Source: Ruminococcus sp. (GTDB taxonomy: Bacteria; Bacillota; Clostridia; Oscillospirales; Ruminococcaceae). From it: 17,037 nt of DNA. Position 1 is the stretch's first letter, and each line of letters starts with the position of its first letter. Below, in pieces: positions 6,785 to 13,970 of this stretch. The notes below the pieces were generated by a model, which had not been told where the DNA came from, did no database searches, and saw only the letters and a list, made by a program, of their open reading frames with translations. The stretch covers positions 1-17,037 of the forward strand of contig JAHABC010000025.1 of assembly GCA_018376535.1 (NCBI GenBank), written 5' to 3'. The translations under genes and the position numbers were made by a program.

Positions 6785-6865
6785 CTATAATTAAAATAGG
6801 ACAAAAAATTAGCAACTTAGAAAATTTTGTGTTTAAATAAAATAGTATAAAAAGACTTGCACAAA

Positions 6866-7756
6866 CTATTTCAAAGATTTTGCATAATCGTTACATAGAC
6901 TTTGTAAAAGATTGTATTTAGCTAAACAGTCTAACCAATCATGTGGAATACTGTCAAATCCGTAGATTATCCCAGCTAAGCCACCGCAAACTGCCCCGAC
7001 CGTATCGGTATCGTCACCTAAGTTGATAGCTTTCAAAACACAATCTTTATAGTTAGACGTACTTAACAAACACCATAGACTTGCCTTCAAAGTGGATACT
7101 ACATAACCACTACTATCGATATCATCTTCTTGTAGATTTTCTATATTATATAAGTCTTGATAGTTATAAAATTCTGGATAATTTTCAAAAGTATCTAAAG
7201 CGTTAAAAATGCTATCTTTTAAAGATTTTCCATCTATTATTGAAATTGCTATGTATACATATATTGCACACCCTAAAACACTTCTATCATGAGCGTGTGT
7301 TATTGACGATACTTCTTTAACCACATCATAAAGATTTAACTCCTTATGTGCATATAGATAGTATGCTATAGGCAAAATTCTCATAAGAGAACCATTTCCA
7401 TTAGAATACTCATCAGTACAACCTTTACGATTTTCAATAGCATCTGCAATTGTAATACCACAATCGAACACTTTTCCATAAGGAGTCATGTAATCATTAT
7501 AGTACCAATTCTCAAAGCGTGCACGAATATCCTCAATATCAAGACCTTTTTCGGTTAAACTTGCTAAAGTGCATAGTGCCATAGATGTATCATCTGACCA
7601 AGTACCTCTAGGTTGATTATGTGTTCCATACTCTAACATATCCGTTACAGGATTTTCTTTCAATTCTTCTCTTGAAGAAAACTCTACTGGAACACCTAGA
7701 GCATCACCTACGGCTAAGCCCATCATTCCTGATAAGATTTTTTCTTTTAAATCCAT
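6866..7756 (-). CDS. ADP-ribosylglycohydrolase (DraG/ARH family), 296 residues
   Basis: Members of this family remove ADP-ribose from proteins, nucleic acids or small molecules using two bound magnesium ions. The motifs are complete: GMMGLAVGDALGVPVEF (residues 10-26), GTWSDDTSMAL (51-61) with the metal-binding DDT, YSNGNGSLMRI (117-127), THAHD (153-157), and INLGDDTDTVGAVCGGLAG (244-262) carrying the second metal-binding aspartates. Length is usual for bacterial members. No signal peptide is present, so it is cytosolic. It is the last gene of a three-gene minus-strand operon, 12 bases after the sirtuin gene, and has an AAGGAGG ribosome binding site. Pairing with a NAD-using sirtuin suggests a role in ADP-ribose or NAD turnover. 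The substrate is unknown, and no ADP-ribosyltransferase is visible in the window. Confidence 0.93.
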   Translation of the reverse strand: MDLKEKILSGMMGLAVGDALGVPVEFSSREELKENPVTDMLEYGTHNQPRGTWSDDTSMALCTLASLTEKGLDIEDIRARFENWYYNDYMTPYGKVFDCGITIADAIENRKGCTDEYSNGNGSLMRILPIAYYLYAHKELNLYDVVKEVSSITHAHDRSVLGCAIYVYIAISIIDGKSLKDSIFNALDTFENYPEFYNYQDLYNIENLQEDDIDSSGYVVSTLKASLWCLLSTSNYKDCVLKAINLGDDTDTVGAVCGGLAGIIYGFDSIPHDWLDCLAKYNLLQSLCNDYAKSLK

Positions 7757-7768
7757 TTCAAAACCTCC

Positions 7769-8491
7769 TTAAATCTTAATTTGCGATAATACTTCTCCTA
7801 TCTTATCGTGGATAACTAAGTTAGCAATTCTATCGGCAGAAGTGCTATCACGATTGATTAGTACTATATACTTACCATTAAAGTAATCTATAAAGGAACT
7901 TGCAGGATATACTGTCAAAGACGTTCCACCAATGATTAACATATCTGCATTGGATATCGAACGGATAGCACCTCTAACAGTATTATCGTTTAGACCTTCT
8001 TCATATAGAACTACATCTGGTTTGATATCCCCACCACAAGAACACTTTGGCACGTTAGACATAGTTAATATATCGTTTAAAGAGTAGAACTTTCCACACT
8101 TTTCGCAATAGTTTCTAAGTGTAGAACCATGGAGTTCAAATACGTTCTTGCTACCTGCCATTTGATGCAAACCATCTATATTTTGAGTAACTACTGCTGA
8201 TAGTTTTCCTTTCTGTTCCATTTCGGCAAGTTTTAAATGAGCCTTATTAGGTTTTGCAGATGTACATATCAACTTATCACGATAGAACTTAAAAAACTCT
8301 TCTTTATGACGTATGTAAAAAGTATGACTTAACATGGTTTCAGGTGGATAATCATACTTTTGATTATATAAGCCATCTACACTACGGAAATCGGGAATAC
8401 CACTCTCAGTAGATACCCCTGCACCTCCAAAGAATACTATACTATTACACTCATCTACCATAGATTGTAACTTTAAAATATTATCATTCAT
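7769..8491 (-). CDS. Sir2-family NAD-dependent protein deacylase, 240 residues
   Basis: Sirtuins remove acetyl or other acyl groups from lysine, consuming NAD and releasing nicotinamide and O-acyl-ADP-ribose. The NAD-binding GAGVSTESGIPDFRS (residues 23-37), TQNIDGLH (102-109) and catalytic His121 in ELHGS are all present. The zinc site is made of CEKC (Cys129, Cys132) and CSC (Cys150, Cys152). GTSLTVYPA and INRDS complete the Rossmann fold. Because the catalytic histidine is kept, this looks like a true deacylase rather than the SirTM ADP-ribosylating type. Length is typical. It lies between YjbQ (14-base gap) and the ADP-ribosylglycohydrolase (12-base gap), so the three are almost certainly one transcript. 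Confidence 0.95.
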   Translation of the reverse strand: MNDNILKLQSMVDECNSIVFFGGAGVSTESGIPDFRSVDGLYNQKYDYPPETMLSHTFYIRHKEEFFKFYRDKLICTSAKPNKAHLKLAEMEQKGKLSAVVTQNIDGLHQMAGSKNVFELHGSTLRNYCEKCGKFYSLNDILTMSNVPKCSCGGDIKPDVVLYEEGLNDNTVRGAIRSISNADMLIIGGTSLTVYPASSFIDYFNGKYIVLINRDSTSADRIANLVIHDKIGEVLSQIKI

Positions 8492-8505
8492 AGAAAAACA
8501 CCTCT

Positions 8506-8898
8506 TTAAACACCCATAACTTTGACATAATACTTTCTAATACGAGGACCATCAAATTCGCAGAAGTATATTCCTTGCCAAGTTCCTAAAATCAACTTAC
8601 CTTTTTCAACTATAACGGTGATACTACTTCCCATTACAGATGCCTTTAAGTGTGCTGATGAGTTTCCCTCAGCATGACGAAATTCTTCCCTATCTGGATA
8701 AGTTTTATCTAAAGCAAATAGTAAATCACGAACGACATCGGGGTCAGCGTTTTCATTTATGGTAACACCTGCCGTAGTATGTGGACAGAATACTGTACAT
8801 ATACCATCAGTGACGCCACTCTCTTTGATGGCTCTTTCTACATTAGAAGTTATGTTATAAAAATTTTGTCTTTCAGTTCTTAAAGTAAATTCATACAT
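8506..8898 (-). CDS. YjbQ/UPF0047 family protein, 130 residues
   Basis: This small soluble protein shows the full family signature: FCPHTTAGVTINENADPDV (about residues 37-55), then HAEGNSSAHLKASVMGSS and ILGTWQGIYFCEFDGPR. The three conserved histidines of the metal-binding pocket lie in these motifs. UPF0047 proteins form trimers. E. coli YjbQ has weak thiamin-phosphate synthase activity, and the family is often labelled secondary thiamine-phosphate synthase, though its main role is unsettled. It is the first gene of the operon with the sirtuin and the ADP-ribosylglycohydrolase. The gap to the upstream peptidase gene is 73 bases and contains a hairpin. I find no convincing promoter there, so some transcription may read through from upstream. 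Confidence 0.93.
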   Translation of the reverse strand: MYEFTLRTERQNFYNITSNVERAIKESGVTDGICTVFCPHTTAGVTINENADPDVVRDLLFALDKTYPDREEFRHAEGNSSAHLKASVMGSSITVIVEKGKLILGTWQGIYFCEFDGPRIRKYYVKVMGV

Positions 8899-8936
8899 AA
8901 AAAATCAAAACCTTTCATTAATATATCATTAAACAT

Positions 8937-8964
8937 AGAACGGCTAAAAATATATAGCCGTTCT
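8937..8964 (-). terminator. Hairpin after the M15B peptidase gene
   Basis: AGAACGGCTA (8937-8946) pairs perfectly with 8955-8964 around an eight-base loop, just past the stop codon at 8972. The following minus-strand tail (ATGTTTAATG) is only weakly U-rich, so termination may be partial. Confidence 0.6.
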
Positions 8965-8971
8965 AAAAATA

Positions 8972-9892
8972 TTATCCTGAAACTTTTACAGTTACTATGT
9001 AACCTTCAACATTATCACCAGATATACTATATTCTTTATCCATAGGTATAGGAACGTTAGTAGTATTATCACTAAGATATGCTGAAACATAATACACATC
9101 GTAAGTTCTGCCATTGAACGTAGTAATTTCAAGTGGATTATCATAAGTATATAGTTTAATAGTAGCAACATACTCCTCAAGGCATAGATTATTTTCTTTC
9201 ATATATGATGAGTGAGGCAAACCTACATATCTAAAGTGACTAGGTTCATCTATACCAGTATATTGAACCTTATCCGATGGATAACGCTGAACAAATCCAT
9301 ACTTATCGGCTCTATCTCTAATCCAAGAGAAGTCCCCCGAACCGTTAAAATCTTCTATAGAGTTACCATCATAGGAACTCAAGTCGAAAGAAAGTCCAGT
9401 GATATGGTCACATTTAAGGGTATCGGTTAAATCATCTGAATTTATATAACCAAGTCTAATCATAGAGTCCGTATTATCGGTAGCCTCACCGAAATCGGAA
9501 AACATACTATTTAAATCGGCTATTACATTAGAATTAATTTCTAAATCTATATCGCTTACGGCATAGTACTTATTTCTATTTTCATAGATATTAGTAAGTT
9601 CTAAATTTTTAGAAGAATAGTCATTATAATTATCTATAGTAACGTTGACTAAGTTTCCAGAGTATAAGTCAGTAGAGTTATCCACTTGAACGTTTCTAAA
9701 TAGTACATCATTAGAAGTTGTTTCATCAGTTGAAACATCACCATTGATACTACTTTCTCCGATAGTAAACGTTGTATCATCTGAATTAGGTATCTTTGAA
9801 ATATTAGAATATACATTAAAACCACCATAAGCAAATCCACCAATTAGAGCCACGCATAACAGTCCATTAATAAATGTTGATATCTTTCCCAT
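8972..9892 (-). CDS. Membrane-anchored VanY-like M15B peptidase with C-terminal extension, 306 residues
   Basis: The N-terminus has one hydrophobic segment (about residues 8-25) acting as signal anchor, so the rest is outside the cell. An acidic, asparagine-rich linker follows. Residues 150-242 match the VanY-type D-Ala-D-Ala carboxypeptidase core: DHITGLSFDLSS holds the zinc ligands His163 and Asp170, and IDEPSHFRYVG holds the catalytic Glu216 and zinc ligand His219, followed by the typical ENNLCLEEYV. The usual SGYRSxxxQ substrate-binding motif upstream is replaced by RLGYINS, and the loop to the zinc site is short, so activity or substrate may differ. About 65 extra residues after the core have no recognised domain. 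It probably trims peptidoglycan stem peptides. An AAGGAAG site precedes ATG 9892, and a TATAAT (9944-9949) lies upstream with a poor -35. Confidence 0.8.
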   Translation of the reverse strand: MGKISTFINGLLCVALIGGFAYGGFNVYSNISKIPNSDDTTFTIGESSINGDVSTDETTSNDVLFRNVQVDNSTDLYSGNLVNVTIDNYNDYSSKNLELTNIYENRNKYYAVSDIDLEINSNVIADLNSMFSDFGEATDNTDSMIRLGYINSDDLTDTLKCDHITGLSFDLSSYDGNSIEDFNGSGDFSWIRDRADKYGFVQRYPSDKVQYTGIDEPSHFRYVGLPHSSYMKENNLCLEEYVATIKLYTYDNPLEITTFNGRTYDVYYVSAYLSDNTTNVPIPMDKEYSISGDNVEGYIVTVKVSG

Positions 9893-9988
9893 ACAGAAAC
9901 ACTTCCTTAAAAATATTTTTTATAAAATCGTTACGTTTATATAATTATAGCATACTTTATTAAAAAAATAAATACATAAGACAAAAAA

Positions 9989-10022
9989 ATATATGAGATA
10001 GATACCTTTCTATCTCATATAT
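9989..10022 (-). terminator. Terminator of the SAPVLE-repeat membrane protein gene
   Basis: A 13-base perfect stem (9989-10001 with 10010-10022) is followed on the minus strand by seven Ts. Confidence 0.9.
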
Positions 10023-10044
10023 ACATAATATTCGACATTATAAC

Positions 10045-10962
10045 TTAATATTGCTTAGTTTTAGCATAATACTTTCCTATGTTCTCATTAGAAGATAGTT
10101 GAAAGACAATAAATCCACTAAATAGCAACGATACTAAATAGAATACTATATTTATTCCAATACCGTCCATTTGCGACAACAAAAATGAACCTAATGATAT
10201 ACTCACTAAAGTATTTAATCCAAATACAAAAGATGCAAAATTTTTAAAGCCCTCTATCTTAGGAAGCATCAAAAATGAACCTATTGCAAGTAGAACATCA
10301 TAATACCATAGAAATCCTTTTACTTTTTCTACTAAGTCAGCTCCACCACCCTCTTTAAAGGTAGGAATGGTTAGCAATAAATGAAAACCAACTGTAGCGA
10401 ACAATCCCAAAAAGACTAGTAGTATTACCATCTTACCACCCTTTTTAGACATTTCTTCTTCTTTTTGACGCATAAGCTGTTTATACGCTTCACGACTCTT
10501 TTTCTTTTCATCTTCGGTTAGTTCTGGTGTGGATACTTGATGTGCTTTCTTTAAACCTTCTTGTTTAGCACGTTCAATATCTGCGTTTGCATATTTAGAT
10601 ACATATGGCTTACGTTCTTCAGGTTCAGCCTCCAAAACTGGTGCAGATACTTGCTCTAAATTCTTAGCAGGTTGGGAAGGTGTACTCTTAGGTTGTGTGG
10701 CAACGGTAGAAGTATCTAAAGTAGGAGCAGAAACACCCTCTAAAGAACTCTTTTTAGTTTGTGAAGCAACGTAAGTATCTTCAAGTACAGGTGCTGATAT
10801 ATCACTAAGATTTTTTTTCTTAGTTGGTGCTACATAGGTTGTATCCTCAAGTACGGGTGCAGATATATCATCTAAAGACTTCTTTTTTACCTCATTTGGA
10901 TTGTATGAAGTTTCCTCTAAAATAGGAGCAGATATGCCATCTAATTTTTTATTTTCACTCAT
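10045..10962 (-). CDS. Uncharacterised membrane protein with tandem SAPVLE repeats, 305 residues
   Basis: I do not recognise this family. The N-terminal 113 residues contain five copies of a short motif, consensus L-x-x-[IV]-S-A-P-[VIT]-L-[ED] (start residues 7, 30, 52, 74 and 102), spaced 22-28 residues and joined by lysine- and threonine-rich linkers; a degenerate sixth copy, VSTPEL, lies near residue 140. A charged helical stretch rich in Lys and Glu (about 144-175) leads into a membrane domain of four hydrophobic segments between about 179 and 290. There is no signal peptide, so the repeats should be cytosolic and could act as docking sites. A GAGGTG site precedes ATG 10962. It is a single-gene unit with a strong terminator, between purA and the VanY-like gene. 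Confidence 0.85.
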   Translation of the reverse strand: MSENKKLDGISAPILEETSYNPNEVKKKSLDDISAPVLEDTTYVAPTKKKNLSDISAPVLEDTYVASQTKKSSLEGVSAPTLDTSTVATQPKSTPSQPAKNLEQVSAPVLEAEPEERKPYVSKYANADIERAKQEGLKKAHQVSTPELTEDEKKKSREAYKQLMRQKEEEMSKKGGKMVILLVFLGLFATVGFHLLLTIPTFKEGGGADLVEKVKGFLWYYDVLLAIGSFLMLPKIEGFKNFASFVFGLNTLVSISLGSFLLSQMDGIGINIVFYLVSLLFSGFIVFQLSSNENIGKYYAKTKQY

Positions 10963-11005
10963 GGATTAAATCACCTCAACATACGTTTACATTTTTAAAG
11001 TTAAA

Positions 11006-11035
11006 ATTATAATTCTACGGAACGACTATATACAA
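11006..11035 (-). promoter_or_regulatory. Probable promoter of the SAPVLE-repeat gene
   Basis: On the minus strand TTGTAT (11030-11035) and TATAAT (11006-11011) are 18 bases apart. The promoter overlaps the hairpin that ends purA. Confidence 0.45.
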
Positions 11036-11046
11036 GCCGTTCCGTA
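11016..11046 (-). terminator. Hairpin downstream of purA
   Basis: TACGGAACG (11016-11024) pairs perfectly with 11038-11046. The minus-strand tail is AT-rich but lacks a clean U-run. Confidence 0.65.
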
Positions 11047-11080
11047 TATTTAATATAAAATTGTATAAAATATATCAATA

Positions 11081-12355
11081 TTATCTTTCAATAATTTGAG
11101 TTCTATCTGGACCAACACCAACCATACAAACTTTACATTCGCAAAGTTCTTCTAATCTTGTGATGTAGTTTTGACAAGCTACTGGAAGTTCGTCAAAACT
11201 TCTGCAATTAGAGATATCTTCATTAAATCCTTCAAGAGTTTCATATACAGGTTTACAATCTTCAAGACCTTCTAAAGTAGGTGGGAAGTCCTTAATTATA
11301 GAACCATCAGCCTTTTCGTAACCTACGCAAACCTTTAAATCGCCTAGACCACTAAGAGTATCTAACTTATTTATAGCTAGACCATCTAAGCCGTTTACTC
11401 TTACAGAATGACGTAGTATAACAGCATCGAACCAACCAGTTCTACGAGGTCTACCAGTAGTAGTACCAAATTCGCCACCTTTTTCTCTAATAGTGTTACC
11501 TATTTCGTCATCTAATTCAGTAGGGAAAGGACCTTTACCAACTCTAGTAGTGTAAGCCTTAGCTACACCTATTATGTTAGTAATCATTTTAGGACCAATA
11601 CCAGTACCTACGCAAACTCCTCCAGAAAGTGGGTGAGATGATGTAACATATGGATATGTACCAAAATCGATATCTAATAGAGTAGCTTGAGCACCCTCAA
11701 ACATTATAGTTTTGCCCTCTTTATTAGCGTTATAAGTAAGTACAGATACGTCATCAACATAAGGAGCTAATATCTTACCATATTCAGTATATTCTTCAAT
11801 AACCTTATCTAAATCGAAGGCTTTACCGCCATATACTTCTGTAATAATCTTATTTTTTAACTTACCAGTAGATAGTGCTTTTTCTTTTAATAGTTCAGGA
11901 TGTACTAAGTCATACACTCTAATACCACATCTTTCATACTTATCCATGTAAGTTGGTCCGATACCTCTTTTAGTAGTACCTATATCTTTACCGCCTCTAA
12001 AAGCCTCGGAAAGACCATCTAATTCGATATGCCATGGCATAACTACATGAGCTCTAGGGTCTATCTTTAAGTTTTTAGTAGAAATACCTTTATCATGTAG
12101 TGAGTTTAATTCACCAATGAAATCTTTAGGGTCTAAAACTACTCCAGCACCTATTAAGCATAGTGTGTTTGGATACAAAATTCCAGATGGTATTAAGTGT
12201 AGTTTGTAAGTTACTCCATTACTTACAACGGTATGACCAGCATTGTTACCACCTTGTGAACGTACTACAACTTCAGCTCTAGAAGCTAAGATATCTATAA
12301 TCTTACCTTTTCCCTCATCGCCCCATTGAGTACCTATTACAATATTTGCAGACAT
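11081..12355 (-). CDS. purA: Adenylosuccinate synthetase
   Basis: PurA joins IMP and aspartate using GTP, the first committed step from IMP to AMP in the cytosol. All signatures are present: IGTQWGDEGKGK (residues 7-18) with the catalytic aspartate and P-loop-like segment, GGNNAGHTVV with the catalytic histidine, TTKRGIGPTYMDK, the GTP/IMP-binding PFPTELDD, and FGTTTGRPRRTGWFDAV. Length, 424 residues, is normal. It is a single-gene transcription unit with a consensus promoter. No purine riboswitch fold is evident in the 54 bases between promoter and start. Confidence 0.98.
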   Translation of the reverse strand: MSANIVIGTQWGDEGKGKIIDILASRAEVVVRSQGGNNAGHTVVSNGVTYKLHLIPSGILYPNTLCLIGAGVVLDPKDFIGELNSLHDKGISTKNLKIDPRAHVVMPWHIELDGLSEAFRGGKDIGTTKRGIGPTYMDKYERCGIRVYDLVHPELLKEKALSTGKLKNKIITEVYGGKAFDLDKVIEEYTEYGKILAPYVDDVSVLTYNANKEGKTIMFEGAQATLLDIDFGTYPYVTSSHPLSGGVCVGTGIGPKMITNIIGVAKAYTTRVGKGPFPTELDDEIGNTIREKGGEFGTTTGRPRRTGWFDAVILRHSVRVNGLDGLAINKLDTLSGLGDLKVCVGYEKADGSIIKDFPPTLEGLEDCKPVYETLEGFNEDISNCRSFDELPVACQNYITRLEELCECKVCMVGVGPDRTQIIER

Positions 12356-12408
12356 TTAAAAATCCTCACTTTATTTAGTTAATTATGCTATCAAGCATTA
12401 TCAACTAT

Positions 12409-12437
12409 ATTATATCATGATATCTTATTATTTTCAA
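12409..12437 (-). promoter_or_regulatory. purA promoter
   Basis: On the minus strand TTGAAA (12432-12437) and a perfect TATAAT (12409-12414) are separated by 17 bases. A small hairpin, ATGCT/AGCAT, lies in the leader. Confidence 0.8.
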
Positions 12438-12484
12438 GAGTTTTATTCAAAAAAATATAGTTGTAAAACTCATAATATTTTTTG
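12438..12484 (+). terminator. Orphan terminator-like hairpin upstream of the protease gene
   Basis: GAGTTTTA (12438-12445) pairs with 12464-12471 and is followed by ATAATATTTTTTG. No plus-strand gene ends here, because purA runs the other way. Its right arm and tail match the terminator at 4235-4264 seen from the truncated gene's side, so it looks like a remnant of a duplicated block. The long 18-base loop makes it weak. Confidence 0.4.
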
Positions 12485-12499
12485 TTTATATTCAACAAA
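12481..12499. promoter_or_regulatory. 19-base inverted repeat, second copy
   Basis: TTTGTTTATATTCAACAAA is the exact reverse complement of 4215-4233. It lies about 147 bases upstream of the protease -35; in the other copy the distance is about 35 bases. Confidence 0.45.
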
Positions 12500-12645
12500 T
12501 TTAATCCTTATTTTTTGTGCAAAACATGGAATTCAAATTTTTTAAAATTTTTTGTAACATTTTCCCCACTTGCAGAGTTATATATATAGATGATTATAAA
12601 AAATCATGGCAAAAAAATATCTTTTGGAAAATTTTCAATAAACTA

Positions 12646-12674
12646 TTGACATTTCTATATTTTTGTGATACTAT
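12646..12674 (+). promoter_or_regulatory. Promoter of the secreted protease operon
   Basis: A perfect TTGACA (12646-12651) and TACTAT (12669-12674) are 17 bases apart. The region matches the minus-strand promoter at 4152-4180 with only a few changes. The leader that follows is about 135 bases long and holds an inverted repeat ATACTAG/CTAGTAT (12736-12742 and 12758-12764). I find no gene in 12356-12814. Confidence 0.78.
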
Positions 12675-12814
12675 ATTTATAGATAATAAATTATGTACTA
12701 CCTTTTAGATATATCTTATATAAGAGTAATCTTAAATACTAGTTAAAAGTTATTATTCTAGTATATATCAATAATGATTATTTTTAAATCATGACAGAAA
12801 GGAAGTCTTTTAAA

Positions 12815-13303
12815 ATGAACAAATTATTAAAAACTCTAATCGCATGTGTTTCTGCACTTACTATGTGCATCTCTGTTATGCCTTTAAGTGCTAATGCAGT
12901 TAATACAGATTATATTCAAGGAGATATTAATGGTGATAATAAAGTTTTATCAAGTGATTTATCTACATTGAGAAAGTTTTTAAATGGAGAATTGGGTGCT
13001 AGTAGTGGTTATGTGTTACAACGTTTAGATGTTAATCAAGATAGTGTAATTGATGAAAATGATTATGTTTTATTAAAAAGTATTTTATTAGGCTTATCAT
13101 CTAATGAATCTAAAAAATATTCTTCTGATTTGTCTACTATGGAACAAGAAAATAGAACTTATTATGTCTATGATGCTAAGACAGGAAATAAAAAAGATAA
13201 TAGAACATATACTCTCTCTCGTGTATCAAATATAAATACAACTTCAAGTACATCAAACATATCTACTTGTGATAACTTGAATCAGGTTATAATGGGATTG
13301 TAA
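12815..13303 (+). CDS. Dockerin-bearing secreted serine protease, N-terminal part (frameshifted)
   Basis: The start is ATG 12815, behind AGAAAGGAAG; an in-frame ATG at 12791 lies upstream of that site and is not used. A signal peptide (MNKLLKTL, hydrophobic core, cleavage near SANA) is followed by a full type I dockerin with two calcium-loop repeats: GDINGDNKVLSSDLSTLRKFL and LDVNQDSVIDENDYVLLKS. A serine/threonine/asparagine-rich linker ends at an early stop (13301-13303). The downstream reading frame continues directly as a V8-like protease: restoring one base near 13285 joins ...DNLNQ to GYNGIVRL. The intact protein would be about 380 residues, attached to a scaffold through the dockerin, with the catalytic domain C-terminal. 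This is either a recent pseudogene or a sequence error. Confidence 0.85.
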   Translation: MNKLLKTLIACVSALTMCISVMPLSANAVNTDYIQGDINGDNKVLSSDLSTLRKFLNGELGASSGYVLQRLDVNQDSVIDENDYVLLKSILLGLSSNESKKYSSDLSTMEQENRTYYVYDAKTGNKKDNRTYTLSRVSNINTTSSTSNISTCDNLNQVIMGL

Positions 13304-13350
13304 GACTCACTTATTCTAAGGGAAATTCTGAAGGAAAATGTACAGGTGTT

Positions 13351-13956
13351 GTGGTTGATAATCATACAATACTTACTGTGGCACATGGAATGTATGATGG
13401 TGATTTAGAAAAAGGAATAAGAAACTTAGAAATTCTTTTTTATGATGAAACTAATCATGTTACAAATTTTGAAGTTAGTCCTAAAGAAGTACATATTCCT
13501 ACTTCTTATATTAATAACTATGATGATTTAAATGATTTTAGTTTTGAAAAATATGACTATGCTTTAATTACTGTTGAACAAGACCTTAGTAACTATATTA
13601 ATTTTAATGTAGGTATTGCAAGTACTTATATTTCAGCTAATAATTATGACTTCTATTCTACAGGTTTTGCAAATAGTTATTTTGATGGAACTTCTGGACA
13701 ATTTGTTAATAGAAAAACTACTGGAAGTGGAAAAATGAGGTCAGTAAATAAATATAATATATATTATACTATAGATACAAGTAGTGGATATAGTGGTGCT
13801 CCAATATATTTAGATGTTAATGGCTCAAAAACTATTGTTGGCATTAATGCATATGGTTTATATGACCATGACTATCATAGAAATTATAACCATGGTACAC
13901 GTGTAACTACTGATATTTTGCATTTTATATATAACAATAATAACTTATCTTATTAA
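13351..13956 (+). CDS. V8-like (S1B, glutamyl-endopeptidase type) serine protease domain, C-terminal part after frameshift
   Basis: Homologous sequence begins before 13351: the frame is open from 13276 and reads GYNGIVRLTYSKGNSEGKC then TGVVVDNHTIL, the usual start of the V8-like fold. Counting from the GTG at 13351, the catalytic triad is His12 (LTVAHG), Asp69 (KYDYALITV) and Ser148 (SSGYSGAPIY). The closing IVGINAYG and HGTRVT are also typical. The GTG has no ribosome binding site, so it is not a credible independent start. The fragment belongs with the dockerin part at 12815. All active-site residues are kept, so the mutation is recent, or the frameshift is an assembly error. The next gene starts 15 bases after the stop and is cotranscribed. 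Confidence 0.82.
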   Translation: MVDNHTILTVAHGMYDGDLEKGIRNLEILFYDETNHVTNFEVSPKEVHIPTSYINNYDDLNDFSFEKYDYALITVEQDLSNYINFNVGIASTYISANNYDFYSTGFANSYFDGTSGQFVNRKTTGSGKMRSVNKYNIYYTIDTSSGYSGAPIYLDVNGSKTIVGINAYGLYDHDYHRNYNHGTRVTTDILHFIYNNNNLSY

Positions 13957-13970
13957 GGAGTGTGTTTTGT

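Noticed and set aside
7769..8491. SirTM-type ADP-ribosylating sirtuin
   Set aside because: The catalytic His121 and the standard NAD motifs are kept, and no macrodomain or GcvH-like gene is adjacent.
12356..12408. Purine riboswitch in the purA leader
   Set aside because: The leader is only about 50 bases and lacks the conserved core of purine riboswitches.
12517..12708. 63-codon plus-strand open frame before the protease gene
   Set aside because: It overlaps the promoter at 12646-12674, lacks a ribosome binding site, and is composed of Phe, Ile and Lys as expected of AT-rich spacer.
13261..13310. Programmed -1 ribosomal frameshift in the protease gene
   Set aside because: No X-XXY-YYZ slippery heptamer or downstream stem is visible at the join, so a mutation or sequence error is simpler.
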